The notes under the pieces were generated by a model. That model saw nothing but the letters and a program-made list of their open reading frames with translations, was not told the DNA's origin and did no database searches. A stretch of DNA of 64,000 nt from Neelides folsomi (Eukaryota > Arthropoda > Collembola > Neelipleona > Neelidae), in contig JAQGBZ010000001.1 of assembly GCA_034687125.1 (NCBI GenBank), positions 1 through 64,000 on the forward strand. Reading direction: 5' to 3'. Position numbers and translations under genes: made by a program. Below, piece after piece: positions 38,701-53,700 of this stretch (the stretch's first letter is position 1; each line of letters opens with the position of its first letter).

Positions 38701-41700
38701 GATCATTCACATTCATGGTTAAATCATATATGAACATTGGGATCATATCATCATAAACATTCACATAGAAGTTGTACAAAGCCAATGCTCATTCGGACTG
38801 GATACTTGAATAACAGATTGTACCAGTTTGAACCTTTCTTATTGGCATTTCTGGGCTTGTCATATCTCAACTAATGAATCTCTGCTTCTAGTGACCATTC
38901 GAATGGAGTTTTAAAAGTGATCAGACAACGTGTTTGTAATTGCATGCATGTCGTATAGAATGTGTAGAAGATGCATGGGTCGAGATAATGTGTAACAATG
39001 GGATGCGCATTTTCCAAGCTCTATTGTCTGGAAGTATGTTGATTATGTGAGTCATGAAGCGATAAGATCGGTTCTTTAGTATTTAATCATCCTAACTCGA
39101 GTCACCTTATAATCGAAATTAAAATCATTAAATTTTTATGCCCCTTGGTTCATGGTTTGGTTCAAGCGGTGGTTCAAGAAGACATTTGAGTTTCGCTCAA
39201 GAGGGTCTTTAGGTGGGAGGGATGAAATATGAGAAATAAGATAAGTAATAGAAAATGTTCGCATACTTTTTAAGATTTAGGACATTAGAATAAGAAACTA
39301 ATAACATGTCCAACATTGCAATGTTTTAATACTGCAATAATGTATTTATTTATCATCTATTATGGATAGTTTTAATGTTGTATGAACTCTCAAGACTTGG
39401 AGATGGTCAAGGGTCAGAGAAAAAGCGACCCACCCTGTACGTTTAATTAAAAGGTATTATTCGATGGGTCTTATTATGTCCATGTCCTGTCAGCACTTCC
39501 TCGCCCATTAATGCAATCTTCCTCGTTCAAACCAGATGTCCATAATTGAGTTTTTCGTGATGAGGGGGAGAGGGAGGTCCGGCCATCAATCTAAAATAGG
39601 AAAACTCTTTTGATTTTTCCTCTTATTCCAATTTAAATTTTATATTCAAACCTTATTTTATTAATTAACAGTTCAATCTTTTTTTCCTAATATTTACTTT
39701 CGCCATCTTACATTTAAAACACTTTGTATTTGTATAATCTATAAGTATTGATAGAAAGGAAAAGGAATATGTTTGGAATGTTGGACCCTTGGTGGAGATA
39801 TCGTTAAAGGAGGCAAATGGAAATTAACATTTTTTCCCTTCCTGCTGGTCTGGATGAGGAAATTGAGTGTAAGCTCAGAGGAAGATATTTCCTTCACCAG
39901 GTCGTAGAGCTTCTCTCTTGAAGTTCTCTCAGGATACTCAGGAAGGGGAGATTCCTTGGAAAGGGCAGCCCAAAACATACGAGCTGACTTGACATATGGC
40001 TCACCAATGTCAACATCTAATGGAATACCGGGGAGAACCATCCTTTGACTTTGCCCTCCCTTAAGGAAAGGAACCATCAGGTGTTGAAATACATATTGAA
40101 AAGAAAATCCCCCGACCCGCACTCCAAACCTTCTCTATATGAAACCGATAACATAAAACTTAAGCCTTTAATTTAAACCTATTCCTTAACTTGTTCTTTT
40201 TAAACTTAGTTTCTCTCTTTCCAATGGGTTAACGTTTTGGAAATCAGTGGTTAGGAAGGTCAGTTGAAAGATAGGAATCTTCATTTTTTAGCCATTAAGA
40301 ATTTGTATTTTCTTTCCCTTTTGAAGAAGACTTCTGTACACCTTGTACACCTTCTTACAGTTAAAAGGAGTGGAGTTAAAGAAATTTAAACGTTTATATG
40401 GTCGTTTGTACCTTTGTATTCTTTGGATTTGGAATGTTCCAAGTCGTGCTTTTCCCTCCATGTCGGGGGCAGAGACAGGTGGATTTTCACATGCAATTGG
40501 CTCTCTTTCGTGTTCATCTTTTCAACCGTGTTTGCTCCTTTTGACTGTGAGAATGCCGAGGTTTAACGTTTTAAAGGAAGAAAACGGGAAAGATGTACTT
40601 TTTATTCGTTTTTTGACTGACCATGCCGTGCGTATTGTCCAATTCGCCTTGAATTCCTTTAATCTGAAATGATGAGCAGAAAAATATTTTGCTAAGTAGT
40701 CGCTACAAAACTTCAATCTTCATCACGAACGCAAAATGCTTCAGCAAAATGAAGTAGAAAAATTAATGATTATAATCCCCGTCCAAATACAATTTACTCA
40801 CCAAATATCATTAATATGGAACGTGTCCGCGGCTGAATTGATGCGAAATGCCAATTATCGTAATTACCCAAAAAAACATTTTTGTGTACTAATGAGAGCA
40901 ACCCCGAAGGGATGATTCCTAATATAGGAAATTCCTCCAATTTATTCAATATTTTTTCCTCGATATTACAACCGAGGAATGTGGATAATGAATTGCTCTA
41001 TTTATTAGAGGGCGAGAGAGAAATACGTGGGTTATTAATTAGATGATTTATCCAGAGATCAATTTTAATTGGGGAACTAATTTGAGGCCCTCGAGTGCCA
41101 TGTGGCGGACCTTTGGAAAGGGTCGGGAAGTCATAAGCAAACATTGGAGAAATACTTTACCACCAACGTGTATCTTTCATCTTCCCTATCTCTTCCCCAT
41201 GGTTAATACTGACTTGAGGGTGAGATCATACGCGTATGAGATCATGCGTTCTTATATTTATATCCACCGAGAAGGATCAACCGTTGAAGTGAAAGAAGTG
41301 CGTCGTCCCATTGTTCTCTGTTTCTTCTGGAGGGATCTGTTCAGATCTATTAAAAAACTAACTACACATTCATCTTGAAAACAAGGCAGGCTCTGGCACG
41401 CCCAAATGTAGTTTCCTTAACTAGTTAAATAAACTTGTCAAAATTATATATTAGAACTACCCTCAGGCCACGCGAGGGAATCTGAGCCCTTTTCCTCATC
41501 TCCAACCTCACTTCGAGTTCTCCAACTTCTTCACCTTCACCTTAGATATTCCATTATTTGTTACGTCGACAAACAATTGTGTGTTCCTTGGGGCTCCCTC
41601 AAAGCTGGTCCGGTGGGCACCTTCGGCTTCCACCTTATAAACCTCCATATAAACTTCATCTTAAACTTCATCTAAACTTCATCTGTGTATTCTTTTAAAC

Positions 41701-44700
41701 TGAATATACTGAAATATACATAATATAAGGGATCATGATATACCCCAAATGAAGAAAGAATGTAAATAAATAATTTTGGATCCGAACCCCGCGTTGCCAC
41801 TGAGTCCATCATAAAACTGTCAGAGGGGAACAGGACAACTTGTTTATGTTGTGGTTAATACCCCTTTCTCCCCACTAGCCTCTTGAGATGCGTAATATTG
41901 TACATGATATGCTATATGTATAAGATTGTACAAGATTGTAGTTATTTAAGATCGTATACAAGATTCAATCTCGTCCTTTTGCTGCAACGAACTAATTTTG
42001 AAACTTCTTCAACTCCTTCACAGATGCCCAAGATAAACACAAGGCCGACAAGCAGAATGGGCTTCGTATAATTATAAACTTCATGAGTAAAATTATGAAC
42101 TGCTGATTAGAAAAATTACAGGTTAATGTGCCCACGTGTTTGGATTACAGTTTCTCTTTCTTTACATATTTACCCGCTCCAGGGTGAGTAAGATATTGGC
42201 AAAGGGATTAAGATTACTTCAATTGCCCACAGAGTAAACATCTGTAGATGAGGAATCACCTCAGTCATATGCTAAGATACATAACATTTGGAGCAATTTC
42301 TTTCGCATGACAAACTACCCAAGAAGAAGAGTTTAATCAAACTCTTTCCCTTTCACTCTAACGAGGGTTGCTAACGAGGCTTGGATTTTTGCTACAATTT
42401 TTCACCTGTTGGTCCTAATTACTCACAAGCTCATTTATTTGGGAAACAAATTACAGGGCGACACCGACAAAGCGTCTGCCAATTTAGACCTAAAGAATGG
42501 GGTGAGAGGGAAGGACGACATTCCCCCCTTATATATCATTATTATCATCCGACTCTGTGGATTATGAATCTTCTTAAGGAATTCGGATCCTGGAGGTTTA
42601 TTTATGCGAATTGTGAGATACATATGTATATGTATATTATTGTATTGCAATATGAACTTGGGTGTACAATTTCTAATGAAGTGCAAGAAGCCTTTAGTAT
42701 AAAGAAGATCATCTCGATTCTTGAGTATAAAACAGCTAATCATAGGGAAAGAGTTAACAGATAACTAAAATATACTATAGTGAGTAGTATTACACAAAAT
42801 GTTCTAAAGTTAAGGAGGGCTGAACCTGCGAGATAACAAATGCGTTTGACTGAATTGAGTATTCTTTTCCACTTGAGTAGATAAAGTGAGTTCATTTTTT
42901 GAGCTCACCAGTATGGGAATGATTAGCGATTCACACCACGACCCAAAGGGCTTTAAATCTCGAAAAGAATGCTGGAAGACAATTACTCCTTTTATTTTAA
43001 GATTCAAATGTGCGAGGAGGGGACTCAATTTACTTCAATAGGTTTTCTTAAAAGGAGATGGTGTAATTAATATTAAGTAGCTTCGCCTTCAACTCTCTGA
43101 AACTCAATACTCATTATTCACTTTACTTTCTACGAGCCTTGTATTTACGATGCATCCAGGATTCATCATTTATTTTTACAACAATGTAATGATCTTTTAC
43201 CCCTATTTCAAATGGACATTCACTTTTATTTTATTTGTACAAAAAATTAAAATTTATTCCAAGATTAAAAGTAGCAAAAATAGTGTGGTCCTTAAATTTC
43301 AAAATTTAGTTTATTCCATTCAATGAGTTGAAAAATGAGATTTAAAAGAAAAATAATAGAGATTGAAATTATCACATTAGGCTCCTGATTGACATATAGA
43401 CTTGATAATTGTTGATATGCCATGTGAGGGTTTGATGAGCTGCCATTTGGGCGGAGAGGAAAAAGCGGATAATGAGGGCCGAACTCTCCGACATAAAACA
43501 GGGAAAGCGGAATGAATAGGAATGAGTGACTCTATCTTGATATGATTAGCCCCTGACACTCCATATGTAAAAAGACCGTCCCTTATTCCATCCCCATCAT
43601 TTGTACCAAAATGAATTCCAGAGGGACTTGTATGTATTCAGCATAGGAGCAGATTGAAGGGTCCCGAGATAGTCGTCACATGGCCCTTTTGGAATTATCT
43701 GGAAGGCTCCAAATAATTATGTTACTTTCATCCACTTCTATCTTTCATCTCGTCCCATTTCGGGGACAGCGACGTGAGAGCAATTATAAGCCATTCGAAC
43801 CCAACCAACCGACCCTTCACGCCTTCCAAATCCAAACATTCGGAGGGCTGTTGGGAAGAACCATAACTCACTTCATTATTTCCCATTGACTTCTCGCTCA
43901 ATCTTCATTTTTACCCTCGGTGACGACCTGCTGCCTCTTGTGTCCAACTGCTCCCGGGATTTCTAAAATCTCAATAAGTCTATTATTCTTTTCCTTCTTT
44001 GGAGTTGGACAATTATGATTGTTCCTCTTCCGCCCTTTTCCTTTAATTCCAATAGTTCACTCCCCCCTTGTCTCCTCCCAATTACCTATCCTCGGTTGAG
44101 TCTGTTGATTTCTCAGGCTCCCCTTCCGTTTCCCATTGTTGTATTTCTCAGTCGGACTCACTCCGTCCAGCCTTGTGGAACTTTTATATTAAGGTGCGTG
44201 TTCTGAAGCTGGAAAAAAAGAAAGGCGACACAGTTGGGCTTCGATTCAAATATAAAAGCGACTTATAACTCCAATCCTTGGATTCCAATTGGGAGCTTCC
44301 TCGGACCTTTGGAAACTCAAGTGGGGTCCACACGAAGGGAGTTGAGAGAAGTCGAGAGAGCAATTTAGAAAAGGACTGGCCCAATGAGACGGCCAACACA
44401 ATAAGACCATCGTGAGGTCTTCTGGAGAGAAATCTCAAGTTGAACAACTAAATAAAAGTGGACCCGAATGGGAATCCAACCCTTAAAAGAAACCCATGGA
44501 GAAAAACTTGGAAAAGGGAGAGACGCAATGAGTGAAGGAGAGGGAGTGAAATGTAAAGGAAGATGTTGATGTTGAGACAGCCTGATTGAGAGATTCCACG
44601 GCCCTAAATAGAGATCCTGCCGTGTTGGAAGAGGAAAAAAGTGTCCTCAGACTCCTTTGCCCGGCTGGAGACAATGGCATAATACAATCTTTCAAATCTC

Positions 44701-47700
44701 TTGGAGGTCCAAGCGAGAAAAATAGGTTTCGGACCCTTCTGGTCCCTACGGGAATTTTAGAGCTCTTGGCTCAAAAGAGCCTCTCAGAAACTCCTCAACT
44801 TTGTACGGTTCTTACTGCTTAAATGAAGTTATTTCCTTTACGATCACGTTGGCCAAAGTGGTCTGGACCTGACCTTCGAAGAACAATACAAAATATACCT
44901 TTTCTTGTTCCCATTCAAATGAGACTTTGAGGGGGTCTTTCAAATTGAACTTAAATATTTTCTTAGCTCTTCATTGTCTTCAAATGGTCCGCAATTTTAT
45001 TATTGTTAAAAATTGACAATGTGTCTAATACGACATGTTCGTTTAGTTCTTGTTGGGCATGAAATTGGATTTGGAGGGAATTGAAGGAAAAGTGGAATTA
45101 TTTCTATTGCATGAGAAACAACAAAAGTTTTTTGTTCATTTGTCTTTGGATCCCCACGACGCGGATTTCCCGTGAGTGATCCCGGAATTGGGGAATTTAC
45201 ACTGTCGGTCCTATGAGTGACTTATTGGTAAATAGAAATCAACTTGGGTTAAAAATACATTTTTACTTAAAGAGCATTCGGGGACTCATGCTTTAGTCAG
45301 AATTCGGTTCAAGACTCGGATCATAGACGTTGAGGGCAAAGAAAGTGAGTTGAGACGCATTTCCTCTCTGATTTAAGGGTCTGAGTAAATTGACCGAGTG
45401 AGCAATTTCGAGCCTCGAACTTTCTTGACAATTTTAATCTTTTCCAGGAATCTGGCACGTTTGTTCTTCCCAGTTGAAGCTTTAAAGAAAATTGGAAAAA
45501 GTTGGGCTTATACCCAATAGCTAATATGCATTCAAACCACACACGCTCAAACCAATAATAACATTTTCATTCATCTTATACTAACTTAAGCCAAAAGGTA
45601 TACCAATTCCATTGGTAGCATACATAATACATATATAGATCAACTCCTAGTTAACGCTCAGGCCCATTTTTCACCCAAAGGACACAAGGAAGGAATTTAA
45701 AGTTCTTAAAGCTGGAATTAGGGATCGATGGATAAATCCCATTTCATTCGACCATTGGGTTTGTAAAACTCAATGCATGGAATTAAGAAAATATTATCAA
45801 GGAAAGAATAAATCGAGGTTTGTGCAATAGTTACAATACTGAAGTAAAGAAAAACGAAAATTTACCTCTGCATTAATTCAGTACTTTGTACTACAGTAGA
45901 GTTGGATCCTAAGAGTTTAATAATGTAAACAAACTCGTTACAAGGGGATAAACAACAGGGCTATAAAGCAGTGTGAAAGAGAAGGCTTAAGAAATTTATT
46001 TGATCCGTATGAAAATCTCTTAATGAAGATTATTTTAAGCTGTTGTAAACTTCAGACTTCCTTCTACGCTCAACTCCTTCTCATTAATTCTTACTTAGGA
46101 GTCCCTTTAGGAAGTTTATCGATAGCTTGAAACTTTGACATTTCTTATCATCCACTTAGATTTATTTGGTTAGCTTCAAATATTACAAATACACTATATA
46201 ATTTATGTACAAGTAATTAACTTAATTAAGTCACGTTATAATTAATTTGCATAGCTCTTCGTTATTACAATTTTTAAAAATAATTTGCTCTCAAGTTATA
46301 ATGTCTAATGTTGAAATGAATGAATGAATTGGGATGATTTAACCGATTGGAATGAAATCATCTTGGCCACAAATCTGGTGGAAACTGTTGAAGTGAGAAG
46401 GGCACGAATGATTGGAATCCTCTCGTTCAAATTGGATTGAGCTCTCTATTGAAATGTGTGAAACTGTGTTAGGTAGCCACGTTATTTCCCTCAGCAGGAG
46501 GTTGATTTTCTACTTTATGGACTTTAGTTTGATGTTAATAAGGTGACACGAGGGGGTCTTTTCCTCCGCCCCGACCAATCCAAAACAAAGGGCTTCGATT
46601 GTCCATGAACCAATTGAAGAGACCAATGGCCCAACAGCTTAACCCTCCGACCGGGACCAAAATTTCGCTCTTAAATTTACATAACAATTGGGAGCAATTG
46701 AGAATTGTATTCCTCATTTTCACGTCCATACATTTTCCATACAACTTCATTCTCTTTAGTCCTCGATGTCCAGATGGCAAAAGTTCCGAAAGCCTCTATT
46801 TATTTCCGAACACTCTCCAATGCTTTTCTGTTCTCTCAAATGCTCTCCAAATCTCCATAGCACTCCTGTGTTCTAGGAACACATTGTAATGCCAATAGTG
46901 AGATTATGTTCATCCGGATTTCAATCGGGCGCGTCTCGTTGTATGGAATAGCAATGCTTTTCAACCTCAGCGGGACACCGCGAAGCTCTGAATTTCTAAA
47001 TGCCCTGCCACCAGCCAACTTCATCCAACTTCTTCCAACTTGGGGAATTTAATATTCATGGGATAAAATATATGCGTGATTCCTCTCAGCTCATTACCTT
47101 CAATACAGAAGTTTTTGGTTGAGGAACTTCTCTTGTTTTATTAAAGATTTACTGGATGTTCTGGATGAAAAGCAATGGAGAGTTAATGGAAAAAATTGAA
47201 AAATTGCTCACGAGAAAGCAAAGATTTTTTTTGGAATATCTCTTTCAATTAGTGTAATTTATTCAGCAAATCTTTTATTCGGTCAAAAGGCAAGGGATGA
47301 AAAAGGAGGGTGAAATTCCCCTTCTTAGTTTAATCATATTTGAATACCTTTTCTGTGCCCTATTTGATTTTCTCCATAAATAAAACAGCGGCTATTATTC
47401 GAAAGTCAAAAGTGATAAATTGAGAGGGAAGGGATGAAAAAATTGGATATTCTCCCCAAGTAAATGTAAACTTCTCACTCTTTGGTAAGGACGTATGCGA
47501 GGAACTAAAGATGTAAAGAGACGAGTAATGTGATCAGAAGCAAAAGGTACTGACTGAGAAGTCCGTAGAGACGGAGGAGATGAACATTTGAACAAAAGCT
47601 ATGTCGGTTTGGTCTTCTGTTGGTTAAACAAAAAATCTGGGTTTATCATTGTCAAATTTTGGGTCCGGAGGATCGTGATGGTGAAGTTGATGATGATGGT

Positions 47701-50700
47701 AAATATATATTTTTATTTCCTGGGATCATCATTTAGTCAGCGAGCCTTCACATGTACTCTCACACTCTTGTCTCTCGAGATCCTCATTTATTTTGTACAA
47801 TCAGATCTTGGAGCTTCTCGTGTTCCCTCCTCTCTCCTCACCCATTCCTTGTTCCTCCAAACTTTTAACAAGGCCCAGCCCCTGAACCCACAAAAGCTAA
47901 AGAGAATTGCTATATGAAATCCGAATCTTTATTGCTCCCAACGCATGTTGAGCCGCTCCTTCCCTACTTCCCTTTCTCTGTATCTCCATTTCTCCATTTC
48001 TTTTCAACCTGCTGGAATAGCCATTGTTGGAATGAATATAGGGGGATGGATTATTACAGACTGAATTATGGTAAGGAATATTGTTGAATTGTTGAAGAGG
48101 AATCGTAAAAGGAATAAAGGTACAAAGTGAAAGGGTCAAATTTATAAACTCATTATAAAAAATTATTGTAAAATGATTTTTGAACTTCTAGGATTTCCAT
48201 TTTCCTCCCATTTATACTCGGCTTTGTTCTCGTTTTACTCTCCACCCTTTCTGGGTTTCTGGTGTGGATCTATAAAAGACATGGTTTTTACTTTCCTCTC
48301 CCCGTCACGCTACTCCTGTGCTATTATAGAAGGAAATCTACTCGGTGTATTTTATTACATAAGAATTACTCCCTCCTGTCCTTTTATGTTCAAACTCACC
48401 CTCACTCACTCACTAATATTTATTATGATCAAATATGATGTGTGTGAAATCCAATCCATGCATAAAGGTATGAGAAAACGTACAATTCTTTTGAGTGTTG
48501 AGAGCTAGGGAGTTTGGACGTTGGAAGTTCATAAGTATAATTTCATTAGGCATGGGATAAATCGAGGGAGTCACGGGCCCTCTTCATTGTCAAATGGGGA
48601 TGAGTGGAATTTGTGACCTTTCCATTCGCCATGGTCTTTCCCCGTTCCTAATCCTTTTTCACGGGCAAATCACCACCAGAGCCCAAATCCATTTTTCAAT
48701 CCTCGGTTGTAAAACTCACTTGGCGACTCACTTGGCGTAAACGAGGATCCTCACACCACCTCCGTGTTCCAAAAGCCCCCTAATTAGTCACAGGAGTTTA
48801 TTTTCCACTCTCCCCCTCCTTTACTTTCTTATTGTCTTCCAATCCAACCTCACTTCCCTTTCTGGCGTTTCATGTGAAAAGGCCCTTTACTTCCTTCGAC
48901 TTCCCCATTGTCATTTTGTAATATAGAGAGCCACATGAACTTCCTAAGCTCCGTCCTGACTTATAAGCCCTATTCTGTATTTATTATTTGGTATAATTTA
49001 GGTGAATACTGGCAACATTTGAGCTTGTTAGGCTTTGAGTATTGGAGGACTCAAATCGTCCCCCTTTGAACAAACAACCGAATGGATTTCCCTTAATGGG
49101 GATTCCTGGAAGGGGAATTGGAAACAGATCTCATTAAAATAAGATTAATTAGTGCTGGTGAGTGATTGAGGATTTTCTTTATGAATTTTAACATTCTCTC
49201 ATTAAGATCCGTTCCCTATTCTTCATTAAAGAAGTTCGGAGGTTGATATTGGACTGGTTTTTAACATTGTAAAGATCTGCATTGAACTGAAGTATATTGA
49301 TATATGAGGTCGTTCTTTACGTGAAATTGTAAATATTTCCCCTTCCTTCAGCTTTGTTTACATTGGAGTGAGGAAAGGTTGGCGGAGAGGATAAATATAC
49401 ACACATGATGGAATAGACGAAACTTGGTAGAGAAAACTTATGAAAGGTGTGATGAAGTGATGATGAATTGAGGGATATAATAAGAAAAATGGTAACGATC
49501 ACACCGAAATTCGAGGGGGAGTCAATTTGAAAGAGATCAACTTTGATGTTTCATCACCGTTCCCATAATTCACTCACCTTCACCGGAAATTTCCAGCTGA
49601 GTAATTCAAAGTTGACAATTAGAGTTCCGAAGTTGACACTCGCTAGGGGAACCCGGGTAAGGTTCATTATCGGAATAAAAGATTCCTCTTTTGAGTAAGA
49701 CGATCCTCCCTTTACCAAAACCCAAGCATATGACAATACTTCATATTTCATATAATGTTTTATTGATACATAGTGAATGCAATATTTTATTGATTATCTT
49801 ATATAGATTCTCTCATAATGTATTATTCAGCATGGTGCCTTCTACAATGTATGTATACATCTACTTCTTGTATACTTTTGTATATGGTACATCAAGCATT
49901 GTGTACGAAACTGGTCATGACAGCTATTCATAGAAATCATGATGATTTCGGACTCGAGTCCTTTATGGTTTATTGGCTTATTTACACTTCTCAAATTGCC
50001 AATGGATTTTAATTCTAATCCTTTTCTCCCCATTGTTGAAAGTGAGATGGGTCGGCGGTGAGAGGAAACATGTGATGGAGACAGAAGGAAATGGCAGGGA
50101 AATAGCAGGGAACTTCAAGTTGTGCATTTAGTCCTCTGTTAGTGTGATGGTGAGAGAAATTATTATTAGGGCCCTTCTTCTCCCCGCTGAATTATTCATC
50201 TGTTTAAACAGCTGGCGGAGTTTCAGTTTCACTTTCAAAGTCTTCCTTTGGAGTCTTAAGGCCTAATGTGGGGCTGACGAGGTTGGAAATAAAATGTAAT
50301 GTGTTTCAATCATCGGAGTCATCACGTGTCGGGAGGGCAAGAGCTTCAAATTGTACCAATAACTCCTTCCATTTTTTCACTCTATCTTATCTCTCAAACT
50401 TCCCTTAACTTACAAAGTTATAGATAATAAGTATGCATGAATTATGGGTTCCTCTGACTCGGTCGAGTATTTATGTAATATTCCCCTTTTCACACATTGG
50501 CTTCACTAGTCTTGTGTCTTTTAGCGTAGAGCGATTTCATTAAATCATTTTCTTTTCACCAATTCTCAAAGTTGTAAAACGGAGAAAACTTTGCGCATTT
50601 ACATTCTAATATTTAGTAAGTTGCATTTACAAGGGAAGGATTTTGGTACTTAGGACATTGTAAGCTGAGTTAACATTGTTGCTTTGTCTGCCGCTCCACA

Positions 50701-53700
50701 CTTTCAGTTTTCTCTTTGGTAGCTTTTGAGTTTCAACACAATGTTTTTAATGAGTGGGTCAATATTTGATGATTTCATAATGTTTTCCTATCGAATCCCT
50801 GTTAAATCAAAGGGGAGGAATCTGTGAATGGCATACATCTGCGACTTTTATACCAAATGGCTTCTCTCACTTTGAACAAATTGGTGGAAAGTGGGAGTCT
50901 TGTTAGCTTAGGTAGTTGAGCCTCAGATGCTAAAAGGTTTCAGCCTTCCATTCGGACAATAGGTGATGATGAGAGGGGTGACGGAGATCCCCAAATATTC
51001 TTGGTCTCGCTTTGGTGCCTTGAATCAAAAGAGGATTCATCCCCGTCCTTCCTCCCAATGTTTTGAAGTTGGAAATGGTTTGTCAACATTGACATTGACT
51101 TTACTAACCCCTTTTATTAAGCATAGACCTTGGATATATTTTGAAATCCCCATCACTCTCTTTAATTTCCCTCTGAGAGGAAATCTGCTCAATTTGTCTT
51201 CGACGTGGGAAATATCTTAACCAAAGACCCTTTAAACTATGAAGCTTCCATTAAGTCTGATGTCTGAAGGGGAACCCCACAATGAATCTTTCCAATTCAT
51301 TAACCTCAAGCATCAATTAATTCCATTATTTACTTCAGTCTTTTATTCATTAATTTCCCACTTATAAATCATGCAATCAATCACGTGCAAATAATGTAAA
51401 CCTAATGTAAATACAGATACAACAAACAATCAAAAGCCCAGGAACTTGCCAAGTGAAAAAACCCATAAACTTATTATGCATTATTGGCATTGTCTCGGAC
51501 ATTATCTATGTATGAATTGAAGAAGGTTGAAGGTGATATTTGATTGGGTGTGGTGTTGTCTCAATCTCCAGTCACTTCCCAAATTCCCAATTTACTTGTC
51601 AGAATATTTGATGTTTGATAAGAGATGCTTTTAGCTGGGGATTAGGAAGTTATGTATTCGCCTCATCCAAGGGAAGTTGAATGAAAGGGAAGGTAAATAA
51701 AACTCTGCTCAAAATATGATCGGGAAGCCTTTTACGACAAATGAATTTTCCATCGATCGAGTAAGAAATCCGTAAAGGGGAACTTAAAGAGAAAGGAGAT
51801 TGACAATTTCGTCGTATCAGGTCCCTTCGGAAGGGGAAGAGATCCGAGGGACATGACACTCAAGCATCAAACCCCCATTACGTCTCTCTATTACCTACAT
51901 TAGCCTGATATGGGCTTTTGGCAGAACATCAATGGAACGCCCTCCTTCTTTAAATCCCTCTTTAAATCCAACTTAACTTCATTGTTCAGCGTCAAATTAA
52001 ACTAGTGCGAATGGTCACTTGGATTTTATGTGATGTTTTAAGATTAAAATCCGAATAAATATTAAGAAATATTAATTATTATTTAAATTATTAATAAAAT
52101 TAAATAGTTAATGAACTTCAATCCACTCAATATAATACATTTTAATCTAACAACGTTACGAGTTCATTTCCCTAATTACTCATTTAAAAATTCTCGTTTG
52201 CTCCTCGTTAAAATCTTCGTTAATTGGGTTTAAATGGAAGTTTGAAGTTTTAGAGTGGCAATTAAAATCCAAGTTTGTTAATAACTTAATATCTTCTGGT
52301 TTTTTTGCTTTAATACAATAAGTTGGTTTCAACAAGGTGAATCTCATATGCATCTTAAGTAGCAGATCATGTTCAAGGGAAAGGATTCATTCCGTTGAGT
52401 GCTTAATAGAATAACAAGTAGCGAAATGAGGAGATGGTAAATATTCAAATGAGGAGTGAAGAAGCGAGTTGAATTTGTAAGTAAAAATGTTTCCTTCTTT
52501 TCACAGGTCTGTCAAATGAGCTCTACTACGTGCGAGAGGGAGTTGTCAACGAATACGGACTCAAATTCGTTGTTCCGGTCCCTGACAATGTCAACGCACT
52601 CCATTTCACATGGCAGACCCTCGGAACAAAGCCGGTATGAACTGACGTTTGAATTTCAATCGTGGCTTATATTTTAATATTCTATAGATCTCCAGCGCAG
52701 AAGTCTTTGTGCATATTATTTATAATGACATCATGAAAGAAAATAAATATGATATGAATGCCCAATGAAAATACATTGTGTATGCCTAATGAAATAAAAT
52801 GGTAGAGAGCACTTGAGGTACTTTTGAGTTTAATTAGAATTCTACATAATTGCTCATATGTATGTGATATACTTACTTATACAGTAAATACATTCTAAAG
52901 TCATATTTGATACAATATTATACAACGTACCTTGTATTTATAAGTACGATGTACTTATCTAGATAATTTAAGTATACTCATACATAGAATAGCTTGTAAT
53001 AATAAAATGAATTTCAAAACATTTTTTGTGATTGTTAATAAGTATTTTTGTAAAATTTGTATTCTTTTGAACAAGACATGCGTATAAAAATCGTATATGA
53101 TTGAGGTTCATCCAATCCCAAAACAATAAAAGTGTAATTGCATCATTATTTTTTCCTTGTTACCTCTATTTGAAGGGTTTGAAGTATCTACTCTGAAGTA
53201 CCCATGAGGGTTTATTACCTTTATATTTAGTCTTTATAATCCGCATCCTTTTTCATTATTATATGTTTTAATACTTTTGGTAGCAGTGAAGTATCTCAAT
53301 TGTTTCAAATTGCTGCCAGCGGATTTCCTCGTTCTTTATACACATAATAGGCTTAAATTGTAAAACACCCTAATTATCAGCCACTTATAGTAAATTAATG
53401 AAATAAATTCTTCTTTATTTACAAACCCTAATTTTGGGCTCATGAAAATGTATCTGTATTTAATTTTATGAGTTTTATTTACCTTATATAACATACAGTG
53501 TCTTCAACAAACACGAATCTTATTCCTTATTCTCAAGATTGTAATATTTTAAAAGCATAAGTTAAACCCTGAAAAATCATTGAAAGTCATTTATTATTTT
53601 AAATTGAATCAACATTTATATAATTGTTAAACAATTAACGGTAGAAATACAAGTATTAGTCTCATAAGCAATAAGTTCATTTCAAGAAGTTACTTGAAAA

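Larger units (their letters stand above)
35796..52506 (+). other. Intron 1 of the RYK gene (about 16.7 kb)
   Basis: The intron runs from donor GTAAGT to an acceptor ending TTTTCACAG. A long first intron is usual for developmental receptor genes and often holds enhancers, but I see no recognisable regulatory element. It contains one minus-strand open stretch (39739-40122, listed separately), a short tandem repeat at 41649-41684, and a 14-bp perfect palindrome centred on ACGCGT at 41226-41239. The rest is AT-rich sequence with purine- or pyrimidine-rich runs and no supported gene. Confidence 0.85.

Noticed and set aside
41226-41239. 14-bp palindrome as a regulatory site
   Set aside because: It is exact but isolated, with no known factor site or repeated copies to support a function.
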